NCBI GenBank assembly: GCA_031412335.1
Contig: JANOCT010000012.1
Span: 109,448-173,447 of the forward strand
From: JBBQYA01 sp031412335
Lineage (GTDB): Bacteria; Bacteroidota; Bacteroidia; Sphingobacteriales; Sphingobacteriaceae
DNA length: 64,000 nt
Direction: 5' to 3'
Made by a program: the position numbers and the translations under genes. The notes beneath the pieces were generated by a model. The model searched no databases. It was not told where the DNA came from and saw only the letters and a program-made list of their open reading frames with translations. Below, one piece after another: positions 43,511 to 51,796 of the stretch (its first letter is position 1; every line of letters starts with the position of its first letter).

Positions 43511-44200
43511 ATGGCTAAGAAAAATCAATTTGAATATGATTCAATTGTAAATCTATTAAAAGATAGATCATCGTTAAAACAATTTATTCACAGAAACACC
43601 TCTAAGGTTTTTGTATTGTTAAAAATTCAGCTTGCAGAATTAGCCGAGCAGCTAAAAACGGATATGAATAAAATTGATCCATATGTAAAAATAGATTTTA
43701 TTGATAAAGGAGATTTTGAAGCTGAATTGCACTTTTCGGGCGATGTTTTAATATTTTCTTGGCATACCAATGTTTTTAATTTCCCACCAGATCATGATTT
43801 GCATAAAATGGTTTATGTAAAAAATGATCCTGATTTAAGTTATTGTGGTTTATTGCAAATACATAATTTCTTATATGATTCACTTAAATATAATAGAACC
43901 TTAGATTTGGGCTATTTATTAGCGCGTATATTTATTAATAAGGAAAATCATTTCTTTTTAGATGGCTCAGATCGACTTGGTTTTCCAATGGCCGATTTTA
44001 AAACACAGATAATTGATGCTGAGAAACTGAGAACCATTGTTTTAAATTTGATTATGTATACGCTCAAATTTGATTTATTAACTCCACCTTTTGATGCAGT
44101 TAGAGAACTTCCCTTATCAGAAAAATTAGCTAACACAATCAATTCTTCTATTTCAACTAATAAAGTTGGTTTTAGATTTAAATCAGAATTGAAAACATAA
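43511..44200 (+). CDS. Conserved hypothetical protein downstream of proS
   Basis: 229 residues; I do not recognise a named domain. It has no signal peptide and no membrane helix, so it should be cytoplasmic. The middle contains an alternating pattern (AELHFSGDVLIFSWHTNVF, then NDPDLSYCGLLQIHNFLYDS) and FFLDGSDRLGFPM. It looks like a compact alpha/beta protein. It lies 36 bases after proS and ends at a strong terminator. I believe similar genes are found in other Bacteroidota, but its role is unknown. Confidence 0.75.
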   Translation: MAKKNQFEYDSIVNLLKDRSSLKQFIHRNTSKVFVLLKIQLAELAEQLKTDMNKIDPYVKIDFIDKGDFEAELHFSGDVLIFSWHTNVFNFPPDHDLHKMVYVKNDPDLSYCGLLQIHNFLYDSLKYNRTLDLGYLLARIFINKENHFFLDGSDRLGFPMADFKTQIIDAEKLRTIVLNLIMYTLKFDLLTPPFDAVRELPLSEKLANTINSSISTNKVGFRFKSELKT

Positions 44201-44232
44201 AAAAAGCCTGAAATAATTTTCAGGCTTTTTTT
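44199..44232. terminator. Bidirectional intrinsic terminator
   Basis: Stem AAAAAAGCCTGAAA / TTTTCAGGCTTTTTT with a three-base TAA loop. It closes the proS unit on the plus strand and the lipoprotein gene that ends at 44252 on the minus strand. Confidence 0.85.
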
Positions 44233-44251
44233 ATTTACTGCTTATTGAATA

Positions 44252-45088
44252 TTATCTTAATACAATATTATAAGAAATTCCATTTATTGTTACTGTTGCA
44301 AGATTGTCGCAAGCTCCATTTCCGAAATCAATTAATCGAGTTCTTTTTCTAGTGTAACTAACTTCTAAAGATCCACTTACAAAATTTTTGCAATTAAGTT
44401 CTCTTCTTAATGGTTTAGTAATATTAACATTATAAAGGTCACCATTTCTAGTAGATCCACTTGAAGTACCTGTTATCAAATAAATATCATCATTTAATTG
44501 TTGAGTTGAAACTCCTTGAATAAATTCTCGCTCTCGCTGTGAATTATAAACAATAATTCCAAAATTATTTGCTAATATAACAGAACCTGCAACATTAATA
44601 GAGAAAACAATATTGCCATTACTATTCGTGCCCTGGTTGGTTATTGTTTTTGTTCCTTCAACTTTATTGTCATTGACATAATAATTATCAAATGTTATAG
44701 TTTTTACGCTTCCTGTTGCTTTATATGATCCAGTATAATTTAAAATTATTTTACCTCGTCTGTTTCTTCCATCTGCACCTAAACAATTAGTTGTTCCAAA
44801 ATCAACAACGACTTCTCTTGTTGTAGAAATGGTATCTCTAGTTATAGTTGCACAAGCATTTAAAATTGTTTGTTCTCCGCCCGAAGTTTTAAACGTGCTT
44901 ACATCTCCACTTTGAGCCTGATCTGCAATCGTTAATGCATCATCAAAAGAGTTTTCTGCTAATGCTTTGTCAACAGCTGTCTCTGTTTCATTATCTGGAG
45001 AAAAATTTGTTTCATCCTTTTTACAAGCATTTTGTGTAATACTTACAACCGCTACGGCTATAAAAGATTTTAGAATTATTGATTTCAT
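44252..45088 (-). CDS. Hypothetical lipoprotein
   Basis: 278 residues. The signal ends in ITQNAC, with Cys22 the likely lipid site. The mature protein has an acidic start (DETNFSPDNETETAVDKALAEN in part) and then Thr/Asn/Ser-rich beta-like repeats with two cysteine-containing loops (FGTTNCLGADGRNRRG and FGNGACDNLATVTIN) that look similar to each other. No enzyme motif is visible. I infer a surface or periplasmic lipoprotein of unknown role. It has its own transcript, ended by the terminator at 44199-44232. Confidence 0.72.
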   Translation of the reverse strand: MKSIILKSFIAVAVVSITQNACKKDETNFSPDNETETAVDKALAENSFDDALTIADQAQSGDVSTFKTSGGEQTILNACATITRDTISTTREVVVDFGTTNCLGADGRNRRGKIILNYTGSYKATGSVKTITFDNYYVNDNKVEGTKTITNQGTNSNGNIVFSINVAGSVILANNFGIIVYNSQREREFIQGVSTQQLNDDIYLITGTSSGSTRNGDLYNVNITKPLRRELNCKNFVSGSLEVSYTRKRTRLIDFGNGACDNLATVTINGISYNIVLR

Positions 45089-45224
45089 ATTTTTATTTTG
45101 TTTTGCTCTATTGACCTTGATCGATTAATAAGGTTTAATGTAAATCCAGTTTTTTATTTTATTCTACTTTGTTTGCTTAGTAAGCATTTATTGATCTTTA
45201 AATTACCTTTGAAAAAAATTCAAT

Positions 45225-46370
45225 ATGAAATTCGGAACAAAGGCAATACATGCGGGTCAACATCCCGATCCAGCAACAGGAGCAATTATGACTCCCATTT
45301 ACCAAACCTCAACCTATGTTCAGGAATCTCCTGGAAACCATAAAGGATATGCATATGCCAGAGGCAAGAATCCAACAAGAGTAGCTTTAGAAGATTGTTT
45401 AGCAGCTTTGGAAAATGCAAAATTTGGACTATGCTTTTCAAGTGGAATGGGTGCAATAGATGCAGTCATAAAATTATTAGTTCCAGGTGATGAAGTAATA
45501 ACCGGAAACGATTTATACGGTGGAAGCTACAGGATGTTTACAAAAGTTTTTGCCAATTATGGTATCGTTTTTCATTTTTTAGACCTTAATAATATTGCAG
45601 CGGTAGAAGAAAAAATAAATTCAAAGACAAAACTTATTTGGGTTGAAACACCAACCAACCCAACCATGCAAATTGTTGATATTGAATCTTATTCTATTTT
45701 AGCAAAAAAGCATCAGCTTATTTTTGCTGTCGATAATACGTTTGCATCACCTTATTTACAGAATCCGATTGATTTAGGTGCCGACATTGTTATGCACTCT
45801 GTTACAAAATATATTGGCGGTCATTCAGATTTAGTGATGGGTGCATTAATGTTGAATGATGAAGATTTGTATAAAAAATTAGCCTTTATTCATAATTCTT
45901 GCGGAGCTACTCCTGGCCCAATGGATAGTTTCTTAGCATTGAGAGGTGTGAAAACTTTGCATTTGCGGATGAAAGCACATTGCGAAAATGGAAAAGCAGT
46001 AGCTAATTTTTTAAAGCAACATCCAAAGGTGGATAAACTTTATTGGCCTGGTTTTGAATCACATCCCAGTCATGAAATTGCTAAAAAGCAAATGAAAGAC
46101 TTTGGTGGTATGATTTCATTTTCGCTTAAAAATGCTACGTTGGAACAAACATTTAAATTAGCATCATCTTTTAATGTTTTTTCGTTAGCTGAGTCTTTAG
46201 GTGGGGTTGAATCTTTAATTAATCATCCTGCAACTATGACTCATGCAAGTATTCCAGAAAAAGAGAGAAATGCTGCAGGAGTTACAGATTCATTATTAAG
46301 GCTAAGTGTAGGAGTAGAAGATGTAGAAGATTTGCTAGAAGATTTGGAACAAGCTTTAGGAAGAATTTAA
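45225..46370 (+). CDS. Cystathionine gamma-synthase / gamma-lyase family PLP enzyme
   Basis: 381 residues. It begins FGTKAIHAGQHPDPATGAI, and YARGKNPTR, FSSGMGAIDAVI, GNDLYGGSYRMF, WVETPTNPTMQI and the PLP lysine in HSVTKYIGGHSDLVMG follow, the trans-sulfuration enzyme pattern. It either makes cystathionine from an activated homoserine or cleaves cystathionine to cysteine; the two cannot be told apart reliably by eye. It stands alone. No SAM riboswitch was seen in the 136 bases upstream. Confidence 0.92.
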   Translation: MKFGTKAIHAGQHPDPATGAIMTPIYQTSTYVQESPGNHKGYAYARGKNPTRVALEDCLAALENAKFGLCFSSGMGAIDAVIKLLVPGDEVITGNDLYGGSYRMFTKVFANYGIVFHFLDLNNIAAVEEKINSKTKLIWVETPTNPTMQIVDIESYSILAKKHQLIFAVDNTFASPYLQNPIDLGADIVMHSVTKYIGGHSDLVMGALMLNDEDLYKKLAFIHNSCGATPGPMDSFLALRGVKTLHLRMKAHCENGKAVANFLKQHPKVDKLYWPGFESHPSHEIAKKQMKDFGGMISFSLKNATLEQTFKLASSFNVFSLAESLGGVESLINHPATMTHASIPEKERNAAGVTDSLLRLSVGVEDVEDLLEDLEQALGRI

Positions 46371-46405
46371 ATTTTTGCAATTAATTTTATTTACTATTTA
46401 TCATT

Positions 46406-47179
46406 ATAAATCTCAAAGAATTTCTCGACTTAAAAGTTGAACAATTCAACTGTCAGCAATTTATAACGCATGATCCTATTTCTATTCCGCATCTATTTAC
46501 AAAGAAGCAGGATATAGAAATTATGGGTTTTTGGTCGGCAATGCTTGCTTGGGGTCAACGAATTACAATTATTAATAAATGTAAAGAGCTGATTAATTTA
46601 ATGGATGGTGCTCCTTTTGATTTTATTACCAATCATCAGGAAAAAGATTTAGTTCGTTTTTTTGATTTTAAACATCGAACTTTTAATGCTACCGATACCC
46701 TATATTTTATTTCATTTTTCAAAAATCATTATTTAACTAATAATAGTTTAGAATCTGCTTTTATACCAGCAAAAGAAAGTATTTTGCTTTCAGTTGAGCC
46801 GATGGAAAATTATCTTAATCATTTTCAACAATACTTTTTTTCGTTGCCAGATTATCCCCATAGAACCAGAAAACATGTAAGCTCACCCACAAATAAGTCG
46901 ACTTGTAAAAGGTTAAATATGTTTTTGCGCTGGATGGTTAGAAAAGATAAAACTGGAGTTGATTTTGGTATTTGGAATACAATAAAAACTTCTGAACTTA
47001 TTTGTCCGCTGGATTTACATGTAGAGCGAGTAAGTAGAAAATTGGGACTAATTACCCGTAAACAGTGTGATTGGCAAACTGCATTGGAACTTACTCAAAA
47101 TTTAAGAAAGTTTAGTTCTACTGATCCTGTAAAGTATGATTTTGCCTTATTTGGAATGGGAATAGAAAAAGAAAATTAA
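46406..47179 (+). CDS. TIGR02757 family protein with non-standard start codon
   Basis: 257 residues from an ATA at 46406, or 218 from the first ATG at 46523. The frame upstream of that ATG encodes NLKEFLDLKVEQFNC and FITHDPISIPHLFTKKQDIE, which matches the normal N-terminus of TIGR02757 proteins, so the ATG is internal. Between the upstream in-frame TAA (46382-46384) and this segment there is no ATG, GTG or TTG; ATC, ATT and ATA codons stand where the start should be. The function of the family is unknown. Conserved pieces include ACGNR-like WGQRITIINKCKEL, CKRLNMFLRWMVRKD and DLHVERVSRKLG. Confidence 0.78.
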   Translation: MNLKEFLDLKVEQFNCQQFITHDPISIPHLFTKKQDIEIMGFWSAMLAWGQRITIINKCKELINLMDGAPFDFITNHQEKDLVRFFDFKHRTFNATDTLYFISFFKNHYLTNNSLESAFIPAKESILLSVEPMENYLNHFQQYFFSLPDYPHRTRKHVSSPTNKSTCKRLNMFLRWMVRKDKTGVDFGIWNTIKTSELICPLDLHVERVSRKLGLITRKQCDWQTALELTQNLRKFSSTDPVKYDFALFGMGIEKEN

Positions 47180-47200
47180 GGTTTAATTATACTAAAATTA

Positions 47201-47236
47201 AAAAACCAATATCATATTATTATGATATTGGTTTTT
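47201..47236. terminator. Bidirectional intrinsic terminator
   Basis: A perfect 16-bp stem AAAAACCAATATCATA / TATGATATTGGTTTTT around a TTAT loop. It separates the TIGR02757 gene (+) from the PPOX-fold gene (-), which converge here. Confidence 0.85.
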
Positions 47237-47250
47237 ATAATAGAACTAAT

Positions 47251-47751
47251 TTAAATTTCTATTATTCCATGTTTGCCCAAATCTGCTTGAGTGCCTGTAA
47301 CATAAGCTTTTGCCATTTGTATAAGTTGTACCATTTTAGAACTACTTGCATCCCAGTATTCTACACTATGCAAATCAACTTTAATCAAACATAAATCAGC
47401 ATCTTCCATCCCTTTTGGAAACCAAACTTTTAAAACCGGATTCCATAAAGTTTGAATGGTTGCTTTTTCTGTTATGGTTTTAGCATAGCCCTTTATAGAA
47501 TAATAGGTTGAATTTTTTTCATCAGTATACGTAAGGTTTACCAATGGATTATTCTTTATATCAAATGTCTTTTCAGAGGTTTCGTTTGAAAAAAACCAAA
47601 TTGCTCCATCGGCATCTACTTGTGCTGTGCTCATTGGTCGGCTGTGCATCAATCCATCTGTATGTAAAGTAGTAAACATGCAAATTCTCAAGGTTTCAAT
47701 AACTTTTTTGATTTTAGCCAAATTCTCCGTGTTGTTTATTTCAGTTTTCAT
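47251..47751 (-). CDS. Pyridoxamine 5'-phosphate oxidase family protein (general stress type)
   Basis: 166 residues. The split-barrel flavin-binding pattern is visible: ICMFTTLHTDGLMHSRPM, AIWFFSNETSEKTFDI and NLTYTDEKNSTYYSIKG. This subgroup, general stress protein 26 or YdaG-like, binds FMN or a similar cofactor; its physiological reaction is unknown. It is too short and lacks the motifs for true PdxH. It is a single gene with a terminator just downstream. Confidence 0.88.
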   Translation of the reverse strand: MKTEINNTENLAKIKKVIETLRICMFTTLHTDGLMHSRPMSTAQVDADGAIWFFSNETSEKTFDIKNNPLVNLTYTDEKNSTYYSIKGYAKTITEKATIQTLWNPVLKVWFPKGMEDADLCLIKVDLHSVEYWDASSSKMVQLIQMAKAYVTGTQADLGKHGIIEI

Positions 47752-47893
47752 AAAATTAATTTTCTGAAATAGGACAAATGCAATGCCTTTTGCAAAAAGC
47801 GCATTATAGATGAAAATTACATTCTTCTTTCGAGAAAAAATGTAAATTGTTGTCTATTAAAATCTACAATTTTGGTTGTGCCATAAATTTATT

Positions 47894-49726
47894 TTAAATA
47901 ATTCCGTACAGGGATTTCCCTTTTATTGATAATGAATCAACAAAATTTTCTGTTTTTTCATCTTTTACCAATACAGGTGCATGATGAGGTTTTATTCGTG
48001 CATCAATTATTAGTGATCCTCGGCATCCCCAGTGTTTATTTTCGACAAAAGATTGAATTCCATGGATATCATGAGAAGGATTGCTTCGGGTAAAAGTAAC
48101 CCAAACAAAATTATTGATAGTTGCAGCAGTAAAATCAGCATCATCACACAAAATAATTAACGGAATAGTTTCAGCAATTTCTGTTTTTATAAAACTTTCT
48201 AAATGATTGATTAAATTATTTAAATCATATGGATTTGTGTAAGGATTTGTTTTCAAAATTAAAACACCAGGTATCCCCATTTTTGCTTGATAAATAACAT
48301 CTGGAAAAAATATATTATCTGGAATTGTTTCTGCGAGTTTTCTGATAGGTTTTCCAACTACAGCAATTGCTACTTTCGAACCTGAGTTAATATCAGTTCC
48401 AGAATAATCAAGGGTGTCGATCGTGGTTTTAGTATAAAAATGCAAATCGCGTGTAAGATCAATTCGCTCAAGTATGTGTATCATAAATGCTCTTACATCG
48501 CTAGTATGTAGGTTTGGATTATCTTCTTTAGCACAAATAAATAAATATTTAGCAAGGCTTAGCTGGCTTTTACCTAAAATGTGATTAGCAAGTGTAAGTA
48601 GTTCCTGCGGTCTTTTTGTTTCTAAATAAGGAGTGTAACGTTCACTTCCAATTGCAAAAAGTAAAGGATGCACGCCCGCAGCATCTACTGCATTTACTTC
48701 GTGCAAACCAGGTATTTCTTTTGGAATTGCAGCACCAGTAATATCATGGATTAACGCGCCAAAACTAGTATCTTCCTGAGGTGGTCTTCCCACAACAGTA
48801 AAAGACCAAATCGCATTTTTACGGTGATAAATATTTTTAATTTTTAATAATGGGAAATCATGTTTTAGACTGTAATAACCTAAATGATCACCAAAAGGGC
48901 CTTCAGGTTTATTTTCTCCAGGCGAAACCGTTCCAGTTATTATAAAATCTGCGTCGGTTGAAATGCAAAAACCTTCCGGATCATAAAAGTATCTGAATCT
49001 TCTACTTCCGAGTGCTCCAGCAAATGTCATTTCAGATAAACCTTCAGGCAATGGCATAACAGCAGCAAGCGGATGCGAAGGAGGTCCGCCTACAAAAATA
49101 CTTACTTTTAAATCCTCACCTTTTTTATTCGATTTAGTTTGATGAACTCCAATCCCACGGTGTAATTGATAGTGTAATCCTATTTCTTTTTCAGGCAAAT
49201 AATCATTTCCATTTAATTGTATTCTATACATACCTAAATTTGCATTCATAATGCCAGGCAAATCTGGGTCTTCTGTATAAACCTGAGGCATAGTTACAAA
49301 AGCACCTCCATCCATTGGCCAATTTATGATCATTGGTAAATCACTCAATTTCATTTTAGTAAAAGATGAAATATTGCCAGATTTCAACGGTAATGCTGAA
49401 AATGCTGAAAGGGCAGAAGATGCATACTTTAAAGGGTTTTTTAAAGCAGCCATTGGATTATTTTTTAACTCAACTAATTGTTTTACAGCATCGAGTGTAT
49501 CACGAAACATAAAACGAGAACGATCAAGAGTGCCAAACAAATTAGAAACTGCTGGAAAACGGTTTCCTTTTATGTTTTCAAATAAAATAGCAGGTCCTTC
49601 TTTTTCATACACTCGTTGATGTATGGCCGACATTTCCAAATATGGATTTACTTCTTCTTTAATCCGTATTAAGTGACCGTTTTGCTCTAAATCTGCAACA
49701 CATGCCGATAAATTTTTATATCCCAT
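47894..49726 (-). CDS. UbiD family decarboxylase
   Basis: 610 residues. UbiD features include LEMSAIHQRVYEKEGPAILF, GNRFPAVSNLFGTLDRSRF, ITGTVSPGENKPEGPFGDHLGYY (here shown as GENKPEGPFGDHLGYY) and TVVGRPPQEDTSFG. These enzymes use prenylated FMN to decarboxylate aromatic or unsaturated acids. In Bacteroidota this length fits the menaquinone-pathway (futalosine route) or quinone-related members, but no men/mqn gene is nearby. No UbiX flavin prenyltransferase gene lies in the window. Confidence 0.9.
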   Translation of the reverse strand: MGYKNLSACVADLEQNGHLIRIKEEVNPYLEMSAIHQRVYEKEGPAILFENIKGNRFPAVSNLFGTLDRSRFMFRDTLDAVKQLVELKNNPMAALKNPLKYASSALSAFSALPLKSGNISSFTKMKLSDLPMIINWPMDGGAFVTMPQVYTEDPDLPGIMNANLGMYRIQLNGNDYLPEKEIGLHYQLHRGIGVHQTKSNKKGEDLKVSIFVGGPPSHPLAAVMPLPEGLSEMTFAGALGSRRFRYFYDPEGFCISTDADFIITGTVSPGENKPEGPFGDHLGYYSLKHDFPLLKIKNIYHRKNAIWSFTVVGRPPQEDTSFGALIHDITGAAIPKEIPGLHEVNAVDAAGVHPLLFAIGSERYTPYLETKRPQELLTLANHILGKSQLSLAKYLFICAKEDNPNLHTSDVRAFMIHILERIDLTRDLHFYTKTTIDTLDYSGTDINSGSKVAIAVVGKPIRKLAETIPDNIFFPDVIYQAKMGIPGVLILKTNPYTNPYDLNNLINHLESFIKTEIAETIPLIILCDDADFTAATINNFVWVTFTRSNPSHDIHGIQSFVENKHWGCRGSLIIDARIKPHHAPVLVKDEKTENFVDSLSIKGKSLYGII

Positions 49727-49891
49727 TTCTTTTAAAGTGTGAAAATGGTTATTTGGTTTGAAGTATTACTCATAAAAAGTAAAAAATTTAATTAACACAA
49801 TTGGATAGTAAAAAATGTTAGTCATTTTTAGATTTCTTGTTAGTTAAGTCAAGCACAGTTTTGTATTTTAGACCCTTAAAACTTTCTCTCT

Positions 49892-50167
49892 ATGAAAAAA
49901 ATTATACTCTTTCTATTTGCTTACCTATTAACTTCAGGAGTTATATTAGCACAAAATGCGGTTCAGAAATCTAAAGACAAACCCAAATCTGCCATTTCAA
50001 CAACTAAAAAGCCTGTTCAGCAAAAAGCGGCAGTAAGCTCTAAGTCATCTGGCGTACCATTGAAAGCAGATGGTACACCTGATAGAAGATACAAACAAAC
50101 AAAGACAAAAGGTCCATTGAAAAAAGACGGAACGAAGGATATGAGATATAAGGTAAACAAAAAGTAA
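49892..50167 (+). CDS. Small secreted basic protein with two GxPLKxDGTxDxRYK repeats
   Basis: 91 residues. Signal peptide (IILFLFAYLLTSGVILAQ), then a Lys/Ser-rich linker and two copies of a 15-residue motif: VPLKADGTPDRRYKQ and GPLKKDGTKDMRYKV. The mature protein is strongly basic. I recall similar short repeat proteins in other Bacteroidota, annotated as hypothetical. The location would be periplasm or surface. Divergent from the UbiD gene. Confidence 0.78.
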   Translation: MKKIILFLFAYLLTSGVILAQNAVQKSKDKPKSAISTTKKPVQQKAAVSSKSSGVPLKADGTPDRRYKQTKTKGPLKKDGTKDMRYKVNKK

Positions 50168-50325
50168 AACGTATAAAATTTACTTCCGCTAAATAATTTA
50201 AGATGTAATTAAATTTTAATCTGCATTTTATTAATCAAAGAATCTAACTTTTTGTAATCAATCAATCAAATTAATTTATAAATAACCGTAAAAACAACTT
50301 TAAAGTACTAAATAAAAATCATAAA

Positions 50326-51696
50326 ATGCAACAAATAAATGCCTACATTGAAGAGAATAAAAAACGTTTTCTGGACGAACTTCTTGAATTACTACGTTTT
50401 CCATCAGTTAGTGCCGATCCTAAATATAAAAACGATGTTCGTTCAACTGCTGATTATCTGAAGAAAAAATTAGAAACTGCTGGCGCAGATAAAGTAGAAC
50501 TTTGCGAAACTGCTGGATATCCGATTTTATATGGAGAAAAAATAATTGACATAAATTTACCAACAGTTTTGGTTTACGGACATTATGATGTTCAGCCTGC
50601 CGATCCACTTGAGTTATGGGATTCTCCACCCTTTGAACCAGTTATAAAGGATGAAAAAATTTACGCGCGAGGAGCTTGTGATGATAAGGGGCAAATGTAT
50701 ATGCATGTAAAATCTTTCGAAGCAATGATGAAAACGAATACATTGCCTTGCAATGTTAAATTTATGATTGAAGGGGAAGAAGAAGTTGGAAGCACTAACC
50801 TGAATATTTTTGTAAAAGCAAATGTTGATAAATTAAAAGCAGATGTGGTTTTAATTTCTGATACTAGTATGATTGCAAATGATGTACCTTCAATTAATAA
50901 TGGATTACGAGGATTAAGTTATGTGGAAGTCGAAATTATTGGGCCGAATAAAGATCTTCATTCAGGAGTTTACGGAGGTGCAGTTGGCAATCCGGCAAAT
51001 ATACTTTGCGAAATGATTGCTTCCATGAAAGATGAAAATAATCATATAACCATTCCAGGTTTTTATGATGATGTAGAAGTAATTTCAGGGGCCGACCGTG
51101 AAGAAATGGCAAAAGCTCCATTTAGTTTAGATGAATATAAAAAAGATTTAAACATTGGAGATGTACATGGAGAAAAAGGATACTCTGTGTTGGAGCAAAC
51201 TACAATTCGACCGACATTAGAAGTAAATGGAATATGGGGAGGCTATACTGGTGAAGGGGCCAAGACAGTTTTACCATCCAAAGCGAATGCGAAAATATCT
51301 ATGAGATTAGTTCCTAATCAAAAATCAGAAAAGATAACTGAATTATTTAAAAAGCATTTTGAATCAATAGCTCCTGTTTCTGTGAAGGTAAAAGTAACTC
51401 CTCATCATGGTGGTGAAGCTGCCGTAACTCCAACTGATTCAATAGCTTTTCAAGCAGCGAGTAAAGCAATGGAACAAACATTCAGAAAAAAACCAATTCC
51501 ACAAAGAGGTGGAGGAAGTATTCCAATAGTTGCTTTGTTTGAAGCAGTTTTGGGAATTAAAACTGTACTTTTTGGTTTTGGACTTGATTCAGATTCTATC
51601 CATTCGCCGAATGAGCATTATGGACTTTTTAATTATTATAAAGGAATTGAAACCATTCCTTTGTTCTTTAAAAATTACACTGAGATGAGTAAGTAA
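50326..51696 (+). CDS. M20 family dipeptidase
   Basis: 456 residues. The di-zinc ligands are seen in VYGHYDVQP, GACDDKGQMYMH (bridging aspartate) and IEGEEEVGS (catalytic glutamate), with later LISDTSM and a C-terminal IHSPNEHYGLFNY histidine. A dimerisation domain lies between about 195 and 340. There is no signal peptide, so it should cut peptides such as carnosine-like dipeptides in the cytoplasm. A 14-bp hairpin follows the gene. Confidence 0.93.
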   Translation: MQQINAYIEENKKRFLDELLELLRFPSVSADPKYKNDVRSTADYLKKKLETAGADKVELCETAGYPILYGEKIIDINLPTVLVYGHYDVQPADPLELWDSPPFEPVIKDEKIYARGACDDKGQMYMHVKSFEAMMKTNTLPCNVKFMIEGEEEVGSTNLNIFVKANVDKLKADVVLISDTSMIANDVPSINNGLRGLSYVEVEIIGPNKDLHSGVYGGAVGNPANILCEMIASMKDENNHITIPGFYDDVEVISGADREEMAKAPFSLDEYKKDLNIGDVHGEKGYSVLEQTTIRPTLEVNGIWGGYTGEGAKTVLPSKANAKISMRLVPNQKSEKITELFKKHFESIAPVSVKVKVTPHHGGEAAVTPTDSIAFQAASKAMEQTFRKKPIPQRGGGSIPIVALFEAVLGIKTVLFGFGLDSDSIHSPNEHYGLFNYYKGIETIPLFFKNYTEMSK

Positions 51697-51720
51697 TTTT
51701 TAAATTAATACATTGAATTT

Positions 51721-51751
51721 ATCTGCCAGTTGATGAAATCAACTGGCAGAT
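51721..51751 (+). terminator. Hairpin after the M20 dipeptidase gene, probable terminator
   Basis: A perfect 14-bp stem ATCTGCCAGTTGAT / ATCAACTGGCAGAT with a GAA loop, 24 bases after the stop. The tail (TTGTTTAATATCCTTT) is T-rich but interrupted, so termination may be partial. Confidence 0.7.
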
Positions 51752-51796
51752 TTGTTTAATATCCTTTCTAGTTTTAAATCTACAATTTATCAAATT

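Noticed and set aside
45089..45224. Possible SAM riboswitch before the trans-sulfuration gene
   Set aside because: Only weak short hairpins (for example around CCTT/AAGG) were seen, without conserved riboswitch sequence.
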